Source: a virus. From it: DNA of 36,117 nt. The stretch is taken from positions 1 to 36,117 of the IMG/VR virus record IMGVR_UViG_3300025133_000331. One strand, 5' to 3'. This document shows positions 22,850-31,028 of the stretch, piece after piece (within the stretch, counting starts at the first letter, position 1; every line of letters begins with the position of its first letter). A program made the translations under genes and the position numbers. The notes under the pieces were generated by a model, which saw only the letters and a program-made list of their open reading frames with translations, ran no database searches and had not been told where the DNA came from.

Positions 22850-25800
22850 TGTCAAAGCGCGACTATCAATACGAAGCAGGGGGCATGGAATGGCTCTACA
22901 ATTCTGTCTTTCCTTTACAGCAAGCAGTATACCGGGGAATCCGCGTGGCGCAAGACGACGAGGTAGACTTTTGGGATAAGGAAGGCTTTGGCGATATGTC
23001 TCTAATTCCTATACTTGGTCTGTGGGATGACGAGCGACACGACGTCAGCGTCGAGGAAATGAAGAAGAGGGTAGGCGTAAAAGGTGGTGGCTTCTGGAAA
23101 GATTTCGGCACTGCGGTCCTTACTGATCCCATGACATACATGAGTGTAGGAGCTGCACCCCTAATGAAGCTAATTTACGGGGGAACTAAAGCGATGCGTA
23201 CTACTGCACTATCAAGTCATCTAAGTAAAGTAGGAATAAGTGCCAAAGCCATAGCTGACGGCTCGGCCAAAATAAGTAATAAGGCACTACTTGAGTCTAT
23301 CGAGCAAGTACTAAAGAAACCGAAGTTAGGTATGGGCAAGGGAGGCAAGAAGTTGTTTTGGCAACGACGTGCACTGAAGAAGGCGAGAAAGGAAATCATT
23401 AGAAACCTGGAGTCGGGTGCAATTAAAGGTGGGGACGATTTTCTAAAGGCATCACAGGTAGCACGGAAGCAGGACGTATTCCTTGGTCTTCCTTTTGGTA
23501 TGGGACCACGCGGAATGCGTCTTGTAATGGATACTGACAAACGCTTTTGGACATCGTACTTGGCTAGTTCGGGAAAGGGCGCTGTTAAAAGCGCGGCGGC
23601 TCCTGTTATTAGAGCGACGGCCCCTGCATTCGCAGGTATAGCCGGCCGCTTCCCTAGTATAGGTAACACATTTGCTCGGGCACACGAAATGGGTAAGGTG
23701 GCTCGTGACTTGGGTGGAATAGGGTGGGCTAAGACGGGAGGCGTAGTAGCCGGTCATCTTGGTGCCGCGGCAGGTGGCTTTAAGGGAGGACGTTTCTCAG
23801 AAACAATGACAACATCAAACTTAGATCCTTCTAAGATGGCGAAGTTACAAGAGAAACTGTACACAGAAGCCAACAACTTGTTCAACGGTCTAATGAATCC
23901 AGAGACGGGAGCAAGTAGGCAGATACGTTCGGTAATTAAAGATTTTAAAACCGTAATAGGGAAGGAAGGAAGGGAGGGGTACAAGCGTGCTTTTCTTAAG
24001 GCAGTTGAAAATAAGTTTGGGGCTAATCCTACCTCAATAGCACAGCCGGCATTAGGTTCTGAGCTACTCGATGAAAAGTTTAGTAAGTATATGCAGGCGT
24101 TACTGGGTCCTATGTCAGCAGAAGACCTGGCAAAGATAGGTCCCGATGATATTGCAGAAATTATAAACGGCAACGTACACCGTTTTCGTAGGGAATGGAA
24201 GAATGCGAGCAAGGCGATGGCTGACTCCTTCGACAAGATAGTAGATTCTTCACACGGTAAGTTTAAGAAAGAGCTTACGGACAGTGAGTTAAACTTTTAC
24301 AAGGTAGGACGCAAAACTAAACAACTAGGTTCAAAGGTATTTAAGGCGTCGTTGGATATTGCGGAGTTAGATGAGGCCAATAGAGCGTTAAACGTACTAA
24401 AGACACAGTCAACGAATCAACTACTATCCGTTGGACAGAAGCTTATGGGAATGCAGGTAGAGGATGCCGTTAAGATGGGCATGGACCCCGAGAAATTTGA
24501 ATCCTTTATGATGGGAGTGGCACAAGGAACGCCACGCATGGAGGAGATAACTCAATTTATTAAGCTAATGAACGGGGGCGAATTATCTCCGGAGGACTAC
24601 ACTAAGGTAGCATCCTCACTGGACAACTTCTTGCACCGCATGACTAGTCTGATAGATACAGGCACCATTCAAGCAGGAAGCGGCCGGGATACTGAAGTGT
24701 GGCGAGAGCTAGTGGCCGAGCTAGGTACTCGCTTTGGCAAAAACATTAAGTACGACGACTTTGACTACACCTCTCCTTTTGCTCGGAACCGGTGGGCTCC
24801 ACCGATAAATAGGTCCGATGCCATGCCGGGCATAGAGAAGAACAAAATAGTAGTACCAAAGGAAGGTGGAAAGCATAGAGGTAAAATGCTAGGTGAGCTT
24901 ACTGATGACGAACTACTTGAAGTCAGTGAGAAACTAAGTTCTAAAATGCCTAGTGCGGATCTGACCCCAGCCAAGTTAGATAAGTTCTACGCAGGAAACC
25001 CGGCAATACGTTCTCTCCAAAATAAATTAGGTCTTAATAGTGACAGCATGCATCGACTATTAGTAAAATCGCAGACGGGATCGCCTACCTATGCGATGCA
25101 GTATTCGGGTATACCCGGCACGAAGCCAAGAAACTTAGGAAAAATTTCAGCCGAAGATACTGTCGAACTACAGAAACTAGCCAAGGGAGAAATTGCACCC
25201 AAATTAGCAAAGGACAAACGTAAACTTCCCACCTGGGCAAAGGTACTTGGAGATGACATAGAGGAAATTCAGAAGTGGCGGGCCGCAGGTACTGAAAGAG
25301 TACGTAAGAATGTAGAGGGGCGTGCGGCAAAGGACCTAGAAGTAGGCACTGCTCGGATACCCGGCGAGATACGTGGAAAGAGTCGGACTACAGGCAAGGA
25401 GGTAGAACTAAACGATCTTGGTCTTGCCGTAGGTAGGCTGAGGGCAATCTCCTCAGAGTTGAAGCGCATCTCTTCCTTAGATGATGCATCAATCGGACCG
25501 AGCTTTATACGTGAACTAGAAAGCAGTCTTGAATTTGTAAGTAAAACGTGGGACGAAGCTACCTATACCATTCTTAAGCCGAAAGGCGCCACCCAGTACA
25601 TAGATTCCATACGTAAGATTCAGCGTGCTACCTTGATAAAGGCAGTAGAGCACGGGAACTTTAAGCTAGGCATGCCTTTCGCCTACGTTGGCCGTATCTT
25701 CTCTAATGCGGACAGTGCAACTCTAAGGGAGATGGTAGTACGTGCCGGCAAGGAAGAGGAAGTACAAGCTATCATTCCTATGTTAAGTAGTAACCTTAAA

Positions 25801-28017
25801 CGAAACTGGGATAGCGCCACATTGGAGGAGTTGAACGACTTCTACTATGCAGTAAAGGCAGGCACACACGGAGAAAGCAAAGCGGTCAACGAGTTTGCTA
25901 AGGCTTTCGAGAAAGCATCCGCAAAGGTTGGGTTTGAGTTGAGTAGTAAGAACAATAAATTTGTAGATACCTTGTTCCACCCCACTGTACACCGGCATGC
26001 GCAGTCTCTCAAGGAGACAGTTAATATTGGCTACTCAACAAGAGCACTGGAGGCGATAACAGAATCTAATTCGGGTTGGGCCGGCAAAATCATTGGTCAC
26101 GTTAGAGACGGCAAGGAGCATATCTTCGGTACAAGTAAGAAGACACGCTCTAAGATAGAGGACTTCGAGACGACAATAGGCATTGAGATAAAAAATATCA
26201 CAGATCAAAGTACGGGTATTCTCGTAGAAGAAATGAGTGGAAAACTTCGCTTCTTACCTATGAATTCTCTTACGGAAGGAGGATACAAAGGAATTCTTCT
26301 AGATGAGGGCGACAACATCGGCGCCGTACTTGGACTACGAGCAACGAAGGGCGCCCTTACGAATGGTGAAGTACTAGCACATAGACTAAGTACAGGAAAA
26401 CTAAAAGACATAGCAGGAAAAAACCTGGTCTTTGGACAGGAGGAGGTGATTAATGGTGTGTTTAATTCCATGGCCCAAATTCATAGGCACAGTGGCGAGT
26501 TCGGCATAATGATGGACCACCTACAGTTTATGATTAAGAAGTTCCAAACTGTCCTACGTCCTGCTTTCACTGTTGCTAACATCGCCTCCCTGCCCTCTCA
26601 GCTTGCGGTTATTGGAGTCAAACCACTAGAGGCAATGGGCGCAATGGCAGACTCGTTCCGTTTCCTTTCAACGGATATGAAAACAATCGGGCGATACGAA
26701 AGAACAGGGCTACACGCAGGCTCAAAGAAAGGATTCTTTTCCACGTCAGATAAGAATATTAACCTACGCTTCTTGGAGGACGTAGATAATATAGGACTAG
26801 ATCAGATTGCTAAGCTAACGCCGGAAGAACTGTTCGCCAAATACGGGGACGACTTTACTCTAGGGGAAATGGAGTGGCACATGGGGAACGGCATGGTCTT
26901 ATCTATGGAGGATATGGTTGAGTCTTGGTCTAAAACTAATATGTTCAGTAACTTTACACGTGAGGGACTTATAGGCAACCAAGGTGTAACGTATGCAACC
27001 ATTCAGATTTGGAACCGGGCACTAGGAAAAGGAGGTTCGGGCACCAGACTTTCGAAGATGGCTGAACTAGGTAAGAAAGTACCTATCGTAGGAAAACCTA
27101 TCGTAGGAGCAGGTGCTTGGTATGGGCGGAACGTAACTAGGATGGCCGAAGCTTCTGAAGTTTTTGTTCGTCTGACTGCGTACTTTGCTGAACTTCGTAT
27201 GGGCAAGACTATGATGGAAGCCGCCGAGAATGCCAAGATTGCGGCAGTTGATTACTCAAACCTATCTCACTTTGAACGTACTGTACTGAAGCGTCTCATA
27301 CCTTACTACACTTTCCCTCGTCACTTCCTTCCTGCGGCGGGCAGGTGGTACGCAGAAGCACCGAGTCGAGTAGCAACTCAAGCGCACCTGATTAACGAGG
27401 GGCCGTGGAGAGAGGAGAGAGGTAGGTTGATGTTCGATGTCAATGCTTTTGGTAATCAGTACACAATGGACGCGACGAGAATGCTGCCACATCTTGAGGC
27501 ACTTAAGACATTGGAGACAGCGGCGGAAATATTTATGGATGTAGGAGACAAGCTGCCTATTGGCCTACCTTTCCTTGAGTCCGGGGTTGTAAGTAGGCGC
27601 GAGAAATTAAAGCAAGGCACACCTTTCCCTATGACAGCCGGTTCCCTGCTTGCTACAGGAATGGTCGCGATTTCCGGGGACATGGATGAGTCTTCGTTCT
27701 CTGAGCTAGCCGATGCCTTTTGGGTTAATCGCTTCGTCTTCTCAGATGATGATGAAGATCCACTCGGCGAGGAAACTTACCTAACTAAGTTCCGCAAGCT
27801 AATGGTACCTGTTCGGGACAAGGACCCGGAGCAGGAGAGAGCTATGGTTCGACGCCGACTTCGACTAATGACTAAGAGGGTAGAGAATAGAATTGCCCGA
27901 GCTACTGCAGACCAGGACTGGGAAGAAAGAGACTCCTTAATGAAAGAAAAGGTACGTCTTGTTAAGATAGCACGTAATCAACTAGTAGACATAACAACTA
28001 GCGAGATTAAAAGATGA
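22849..28017 (+). CDS. Giant internal virion / ejection protein, 1722 aa
   Basis: It occupies the T7 gp16 position at the end of the virion genes and has comparable length (gp16 is about 1318 aa). The N-terminus reads MEWLYNSVFPLQQAVYRGIR and WDKEGFGDMSLIPILGLWDD. Large Lys/Ala-rich helical regions follow. A conserved-looking C-terminal block from about residue 1230 includes FTVANIASLPSQLAVIGV, ATIQIWNRALGKGG, AWYGRNVTRMAEASEVFVRL, AAVDYSNLSHFERTVLKRLI and PYYTFPRHFLPAAGRWY (about 1485-1501), a pattern I associate with very large podovirus internal proteins. I see no clear transglycosylase motif; that activity would be supplied by the neighbouring lysozyme. The stop overlaps the lipoprotein start as ATGA. 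Confidence 0.6.
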   Translation: MSKRDYQYEAGGMEWLYNSVFPLQQAVYRGIRVAQDDEVDFWDKEGFGDMSLIPILGLWDDERHDVSVEEMKKRVGVKGGGFWKDFGTAVLTDPMTYMSVGAAPLMKLIYGGTKAMRTTALSSHLSKVGISAKAIADGSAKISNKALLESIEQVLKKPKLGMGKGGKKLFWQRRALKKARKEIIRNLESGAIKGGDDFLKASQVARKQDVFLGLPFGMGPRGMRLVMDTDKRFWTSYLASSGKGAVKSAAAPVIRATAPAFAGIAGRFPSIGNTFARAHEMGKVARDLGGIGWAKTGGVVAGHLGAAAGGFKGGRFSETMTTSNLDPSKMAKLQEKLYTEANNLFNGLMNPETGASRQIRSVIKDFKTVIGKEGREGYKRAFLKAVENKFGANPTSIAQPALGSELLDEKFSKYMQALLGPMSAEDLAKIGPDDIAEIINGNVHRFRREWKNASKAMADSFDKIVDSSHGKFKKELTDSELNFYKVGRKTKQLGSKVFKASLDIAELDEANRALNVLKTQSTNQLLSVGQKLMGMQVEDAVKMGMDPEKFESFMMGVAQGTPRMEEITQFIKLMNGGELSPEDYTKVASSLDNFLHRMTSLIDTGTIQAGSGRDTEVWRELVAELGTRFGKNIKYDDFDYTSPFARNRWAPPINRSDAMPGIEKNKIVVPKEGGKHRGKMLGELTDDELLEVSEKLSSKMPSADLTPAKLDKFYAGNPAIRSLQNKLGLNSDSMHRLLVKSQTGSPTYAMQYSGIPGTKPRNLGKISAEDTVELQKLAKGEIAPKLAKDKRKLPTWAKVLGDDIEEIQKWRAAGTERVRKNVEGRAAKDLEVGTARIPGEIRGKSRTTGKEVELNDLGLAVGRLRAISSELKRISSLDDASIGPSFIRELESSLEFVSKTWDEATYTILKPKGATQYIDSIRKIQRATLIKAVEHGNFKLGMPFAYVGRIFSNADSATLREMVVRAGKEEEVQAIIPMLSSNLKRNWDSATLEELNDFYYAVKAGTHGESKAVNEFAKAFEKASAKVGFELSSKNNKFVDTLFHPTVHRHAQSLKETVNIGYSTRALEAITESNSGWAGKIIGHVRDGKEHIFGTSKKTRSKIEDFETTIGIEIKNITDQSTGILVEEMSGKLRFLPMNSLTEGGYKGILLDEGDNIGAVLGLRATKGALTNGEVLAHRLSTGKLKDIAGKNLVFGQEEVINGVFNSMAQIHRHSGEFGIMMDHLQFMIKKFQTVLRPAFTVANIASLPSQLAVIGVKPLEAMGAMADSFRFLSTDMKTIGRYERTGLHAGSKKGFFSTSDKNINLRFLEDVDNIGLDQIAKLTPEELFAKYGDDFTLGEMEWHMGNGMVLSMEDMVESWSKTNMFSNFTREGLIGNQGVTYATIQIWNRALGKGGSGTRLSKMAELGKKVPIVGKPIVGAGAWYGRNVTRMAEASEVFVRLTAYFAELRMGKTMMEAAENAKIAAVDYSNLSHFERTVLKRLIPYYTFPRHFLPAAGRWYAEAPSRVATQAHLINEGPWREERGRLMFDVNAFGNQYTMDATRMLPHLEALKTLETAAEIFMDVGDKLPIGLPFLESGVVSRREKLKQGTPFPMTAGSLLATGMVAISGDMDESSFSELADAFWVNRFVFSDDDEDPLGEETYLTKFRKLMVPVRDKDPEQERAMVRRRLRLMTKRVENRIARATADQDWEERDSLMKEKVRLVKIARNQLVDITTSEIKR

Positions 28018-28157
28018 GATACCTCTTACTAATCCTACTCTTATCAGGCTGTGCCGTTCCGACACGCATAGCGGAGGCACACCAAGCCGACTACGATAAG
28101 CACGAACTGACCTCAGAGCAGAAGTGGGATAAGATATATGCAGAGGTCACCAAATGA
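28014..28157 (+). CDS. Small lipoprotein, 47 aa (lysis-cassette candidate)
   Basis: The sequence is MRYLLLILLLSGCAVPTRIA followed by a charged tail (DYDKHELTSEQKWDKIYAEV). MRYLLLILL is a short signal peptide and LSGC (C13) a good lipobox, so the mature protein would be about 35 residues, lipid-anchored in the envelope. It overlaps the giant virion gene (ATGA) and the next gene (ATGA). Both this and the following gene begin with Met-Arg-Tyr plus a lipobox Cys at residue 13, suggesting duplication. It could be an outer-membrane spanin or a superinfection-exclusion lipoprotein; the sequence does not decide. Confidence 0.75.
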   Translation: MRYLLLILLLSGCAVPTRIAEAHQADYDKHELTSEQKWDKIYAEVTK

Positions 28158-28459
28158 GATACTTCCTATTCCTATTACTCATGTCATCTTGTAGTTCATT
28201 AACTCCAAGCTTACCTAATATGTCTACATCTATTGGTTCTTCTACACCGACCACCGCTGTTGGTGCTGTGATGAAGGAGACTACGGATAATATATGGCAA
28301 TGGGTCATACTTAGTATCGTCCTCGTGATGTTTTTCCCAAGCATGAGAGAACCAATTCGTGCTTTCCTATCAGCATTATTTACAGTATTGAGGCTACCGC
28401 TCGATCATATAATTATGCTTTACAACCAAAAGTTTAAGAATGGCAAAGAAGAAAACTAA
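28154..28459 (+). CDS. Lipoprotein with internal membrane segment, 101 aa
   Basis: It starts MRYFLFLLLMSSC, a short lipoprotein signal with the Cys at 13, then a Ser/Thr/Pro-rich linker (SSLTPSLPNMSTSIGSSTPT). A transmembrane helix follows at about 48-64 (WQWVILSIVLVMFFPSM), then an amphipathic helix (REPIRAFLSALFTVLRLPL) and a basic tail. A lipidated N-terminus plus a transmembrane helix is the layout of a unimolecular spanin (u-spanin, T1 type), which links outer and inner membranes. This is a good hypothesis, but the periplasmic linker is short at about 30 residues. It overlaps the 169-aa gene by 20 bases. Confidence 0.7.
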   Translation: MRYFLFLLLMSSCSSLTPSLPNMSTSIGSSTPTTAVGAVMKETTDNIWQWVILSIVLVMFFPSMREPIRAFLSALFTVLRLPLDHIIMLYNQKFKNGKEEN

Positions 28460-28949
28460 AGACTACATACCGTCCGAGGAGGCAACCAAGATTATTGAGG
28501 AACAAGAAGCACCATATAAAGTGCCTCCTCCTCCTAACGGTAATGGAGATAAGGCAGCTAAGGAAGCACAACTACTAGGCTCTACTAAGGAGGCGATCCA
28601 GTTGCGTATGGCTGAGATTCGTGGTGAGCTGCTACTACGCAAGGCGGAGTTGCAAGGTAGGATACGGGAGATTAAAGCAACTGAGTCAGCTAAGGAAGTG
28701 GGAGGCAAACACCTCGCAAAATTTGGCGCATTCTATTTGTGCCTATTAGTTTTGGCCTTCCTCTTCTCTGTGCAGTTCACTAACGGAGAAAACTTAGCGA
28801 TAGTAGCCACATTGATTACACTAGTAGTCACTCAAATATCTTCTATCTTGAAAGGTATTACCGACGTAGCTGAGAAGCGCGACCCCACCGAACTTATGCA
28901 CGACATTGTGCAACAACAACTAGAGAATGAACATGAAGAAAAGAAGTAA
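28440..28949 (+). CDS. Putative holin-like protein with two membrane helices, 169 aa
   Basis: The N-terminal half is cytoplasmic and charged, with a Pro-rich spot (KVPPPPNGNG) and a coiled-coil-like helix (QLRMAEIRGELLLRKAELQG). Two transmembrane helices follow at about 95-113 (FGAFYLCLLVLAFLFSVQF) and 119-140 (LAIVATLITLVVTQISSILK) with a short NGEN turn, then a charged C-tail (LENEHEEKK). A two-helix hairpin next to spanin-like genes suggests a class II-type holin that permeabilises the inner membrane, though the long N-terminal domain is unusual. The following lipoprotein gene starts inside its last 17 bases. Confidence 0.6.
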   Translation: MAKKKTKDYIPSEEATKIIEEQEAPYKVPPPPNGNGDKAAKEAQLLGSTKEAIQLRMAEIRGELLLRKAELQGRIREIKATESAKEVGGKHLAKFGAFYLCLLVLAFLFSVQFTNGENLAIVATLITLVVTQISSILKGITDVAEKRDPTELMHDIVQQQLENEHEEKK

Positions 28950-29085
28950 ACTCTTGGCCATTGCCGCCGCCCTCACTATGCTCGCACTCCTATGTGGATC
29001 GTGTGCAGTTCCGGTCCCGCTAATGATACCTATAGCGGACATCGAACCTCCTCCTCCTATAATTACAGAACCTTTCTTTGTATAA
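28933..29085 (+). CDS. Proline-rich 50-aa lipoprotein, candidate o-spanin (Rz1-like)
   Basis: MKKRSKLLAIAAALTMLALL is a textbook signal peptide (basic start, hydrophobic core), followed by CGSCAVPVP, where either C21 or C24 may be lipidated; the lipobox is imperfect. The mature part is short and rich in Pro (PVPLMIPI, then EPPPPII), as in Rz1-type outer-membrane spanins, which join an inner-membrane partner to fuse membranes at lysis. The gene begins within the end of the 169-aa holin-like gene and its TAATG stop overlaps the next start. An overlapping small proline-rich lipoprotein is typical of spanin loci. Confidence 0.65.
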   Translation: MKKRSKLLAIAAALTMLALLCGSCAVPVPLMIPIADIEPPPPIITEPFFV

Positions 29086-29273
29086 TGCCCAAGACTCAAG
29101 AACAAATGGTCGGCAAATTCTTGCAGGCTGTCACCTCCCTTTCCCTAGCATTGGTAGGCTTCATAGCTATCAGTGCGCTAGATAAAATCTCAGACCTAGA
29201 TGAAAAACTTAATACCCATATCGTGGCGAGCGAACATCGCATCACTATACTCGAACATCGTCCGCAAGACTAA
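29085..29273 (+). CDS. Small membrane protein with coiled coil, 62 aa
   Basis: One transmembrane helix at about 13-32 (LQAVTSLSLALVGFIAISAL) is followed by a polar helix (DKISDLDEKLNTHIVASEHR) ending ITILEHRPQD, similar to the coiled-coil tail of XhlA/hemolysin-type phage membrane proteins or a very short i-spanin. It could partner with the proline-rich lipoprotein upstream. The frame is open from 28992, but the ATG at 29085 shares its A with the upstream stop and gives a sensible N-terminus. A 57-base gap with nothing recognisable separates it from the resolvase gene. Confidence 0.65.
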   Translation: MPKTQEQMVGKFLQAVTSLSLALVGFIAISALDKISDLDEKLNTHIVASEHRITILEHRPQD

Positions 29274-29330
29274 AAGATTTGTGCAGAAATGTAGAAATAA
29301 AATTCATGCTTGGTCGATGAGAAATAAGTA

Positions 29331-29825
29331 ATGAAGGTACTAGGAATAGACCCAGGCTACCGCAACCTCGGACTCACGGTTGTTGACCTTAACTCTATGA
29401 CTATACTACATTCAGAAAATATGACAGTCGGGCACTCCGATAACATCATATCGTTCGTAAAATTTTTATACCCGAAGCTTACCCAACTACATAAGGAGTA
29501 TAACTTTGCGGGCATAGGGGCGGAGTCACCGCCTTTCATCATGCGCCAGATCAAGACAACCGCCGGCCTTTGGTCTGTGGTTTCTATCATCATGTCGTGG
29601 GCTTTCGGGCGGGACATTCCTTTCCGTCACGCATCTCCCATCTCGCTTAAGCGTGCGGTTGTAAAGTACAACGGGGACGTTTGGGATAAAAAGAAGATAC
29701 CAAAGAAAGCTGAGGTTAAGGTAGTAATTAAAAAACTATACGGTACCTGCTGTAAGACATCACACGAAGACGATGCTGCACTAGCTGCCGTCGCAACCTT
29801 CGGAGAGATACATGCCCCAACCTAA
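29331..29825 (+). CDS. RuvC-like Holliday-junction resolvase
   Basis: An RNase H-fold endonuclease that would resolve branched replication and recombination intermediates before packaging. The acidic catalytic residues are in place: D7 in GIDPGYRNLG, E65 in GIGAESPPF, and H145/D148 in SHEDDAALAAVA, matching the D/H-x-x-D end motif of RuvC. PISLKRAVVKYNG and the basic KKIPKKAEVKVVIKK stretch would bind junction DNA. The length of 164 aa is close to bacterial RuvC (about 173). Its position in the late operon beside packaging and lysis genes, not with the replication genes on the other strand, suggests debranching of concatemers late in infection. Confidence 0.88.
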   Translation: MKVLGIDPGYRNLGLTVVDLNSMTILHSENMTVGHSDNIISFVKFLYPKLTQLHKEYNFAGIGAESPPFIMRQIKTTAGLWSVVSIIMSWAFGRDIPFRHASPISLKRAVVKYNGDVWDKKKIPKKAEVKVVIKKLYGTCCKTSHEDDAALAAVATFGEIHAPT

Positions 29826-30246
29826 GCCACAACCCACACCTAGATTGAAGAAGCTAGACACACCCGAGGAGCTGGCCACCGCCCGCTTTGGTAAGACTGA
29901 CGGCCTAGCTATTGTCCAGCAGACCACGCTGGAACTTGCCGAACACTACGCCAAAAGATTTGAGTTGGATGTAAATGATTCGGAAGTATGTTTGATAACC
30001 TCTGCTCTCGCGTTTACACGACACAAAGAATTCCTGTTATTTGTAGAGTGTGAGCGTGATTTGCAGCGGCGAGTACTTGAACATCCTAGTGCGGGGTACG
30101 GAGAGGTATTGTTCTCCCTTACTAGAACGGGGGCGCACAACGACATCCATAAGGAGATCGACCGCCTCCACCTTCGCGCCAACAAGTACATCAAGGAACT
30201 AAAAGTATTACAACGTGAGAACACTGACCATAATAAGCGTAGCTAA
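29812..30246 (+). CDS. Late-operon protein of unknown function, 144 aa
   Basis: It starts 14 bases inside the end of the resolvase gene with a Pro/Gln-rich leader (MPQPKPQPTPRLKKLDTPEE) and then is helical: GLAIVQQTTLELAEHYAKRF, EVCLITSALAFTRHKEFLLF and a long C-terminal helix (IHKEIDRLHLRANKYIKEL). I do not recognise the family. Helical content, a basic C-terminus and coupling to the resolvase would suit a DNA-binding partner or even a displaced small terminase, but nothing in the sequence proves this. Its 3' end overlaps the next gene by 32 bases. Confidence 0.7.
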   Translation: MPQPKPQPTPRLKKLDTPEELATARFGKTDGLAIVQQTTLELAEHYAKRFELDVNDSEVCLITSALAFTRHKEFLLFVECERDLQRRVLEHPSAGYGEVLFSLTRTGAHNDIHKEIDRLHLRANKYIKELKVLQRENTDHNKRS

Positions 30247-30712
30247 CGACGACCAAGACGTCACAAAATTCGACAGTCAGTCAGTTAGTTGGGACGTTGT
30301 TGAACATAAAATTTTAAACACGCGCGGCGGTATCTATGAGAAGCACGCGGTAAAAAACTACGCAATGCAGAGCGCAAAGGGCGACTACATCCTGTGGACG
30401 GACAGCTACTGCACCAACCCCAACATACACACCATCGACGTCACTAGCTACGACAGTCTGTGGACGTTGAAAGACCACCTGAACTCACACCCTGCACGCG
30501 CCTCAATGTTCATCGTGCCCACTGCCGAGCAGAAGCTAGTGGCGTGGCGCAACATTCCTGCAGCCGACTACGACGTACGGCTACGGCTCTTGGACATGGG
30601 GTGCTCACCCCTCATACTCGAGGCCAGGGGTGGTAGCAGGGTTTGGCTAGACAACGCGCTCAGCATTCGGGACGCCTATCGACATCGTGAGACGCTTCCT
30701 CGTGAGTGGTAA
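30215..30712 (+). CDS. Glycosyltransferase family 2-like protein, short (165 aa)
   Basis: The start (GTG; MRTLTIISVANDDQDVTKFD) and the segment KHAVKNYAMQSAKGDYILWTD resemble the nucleotide-sugar-binding half of GT-A fold glycosyltransferases: first strand, then the helix-strand leading to the metal-binding Asp motif (ILWTDSYC, in place of DxD). At 165 residues it lacks most of the acceptor half, so it may be a minimal or degraded enzyme, or only structurally related. It is the last plus-strand gene and converges on the minus-strand HExxH gene, overlapping it by 53 bases. GACAGTCAGTCAGTTA within it duplicates early-leader sequence. Confidence 0.5.
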   Translation: MRTLTIISVANDDQDVTKFDSQSVSWDVVEHKILNTRGGIYEKHAVKNYAMQSAKGDYILWTDSYCTNPNIHTIDVTSYDSLWTLKDHLNSHPARASMFIVPTAEQKLVAWRNIPAADYDVRLRLLDMGCSPLILEARGGSRVWLDNALSIRDAYRHRETLPREW

Positions 30713-31001
30713 GGGGTTCGACCAACCACCTAGCCAACTCCGGATTGTCCACTAGTGTAGCCCACAGCACCTGCGACAGGGCGTAGACAGCGTGGTGCCG
30801 TACGTTCAGCCCGAGCAGGTCGTCAATGCCGTGTATCAACTCATGCAGGAAGGTAATGCGTAGCTTGTGTCCCTCTGCCTTGTCGTTGAGCAGGATAGAC
30901 CCCTCTGCTCCGTCCCATTCTCCCCAAACGTCGTCGCGCTCAGAGGTTACGTTGATTGGAATCTCAGTTCCGAGTACGTGAATGGTGGTGGGGCACTGCA
31001 T
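30660..31001 (-). CDS. Putative zinc metallopeptidase-like protein (HExxH), 113 aa
   Basis: The motif LHELIHGIDD (H53, E54, H57, with D60 as a possible third ligand) is a zincin signature; helices HHAVYALSQVLWATLVDNPE and ELARWLVEPL follow. The beta-rich first half (TTIHVLGTEIPINVTS) and HELIHGID resemble small phage and ImmA/SprT-like putative peptidases. It may cleave a host regulator or simply bind zinc; activity is inferred from the motif only. It is the last gene of the leftward replication operon, and its start codon lies inside an 8-bp inverted repeat. Its C-terminal 17 codons overlap the opposing glycosyltransferase-like gene. Confidence 0.7.
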   Translation of the reverse strand: MQCPTTIHVLGTEIPINVTSERDDVWGEWDGAEGSILLNDKAEGHKLRITFLHELIHGIDDLLGLNVRHHAVYALSQVLWATLVDNPELARWLVEPLTTHEEASHDVDRRPEC

Positions 31002-31024
31002 ACCTTAGTATAGAGCGCCCCACC
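30987..31024 (-). repeat. Inverted repeat GGTGGGGC ... GCCCCACC around the HExxH gene start
   Basis: The 8-bp arms (30987-30994 and 31017-31024) are perfectly complementary and flank a 22-base loop holding TAAGGT and the ATG at 31001. In mRNA the hairpin would frame the ribosome-binding region and could modulate translation. This could also be coincidence in a G/C-rich spot. Confidence 0.4.
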
Positions 31025-31028
31025 TGTC

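Noticed and set aside
28992-29084. N-terminal extension of the 62-aa membrane protein
   Set aside because: It would overlap the proline-rich lipoprotein out of frame; the TAATG junction at 29085 and the natural N-terminus favour the shorter form.
29066-29088. TGTATAAT near 29079 as an internal promoter
   Set aside because: The TATAAT is formed by the stop/start junction of two small genes and there is no -35 at usable spacing.
30700-30730. GGTTCGACC resembling a tRNA T-loop
   Set aside because: No flanking 5-bp T-stem, acceptor stem or anticodon arm can be built, and it lies at the end of coding sequence.
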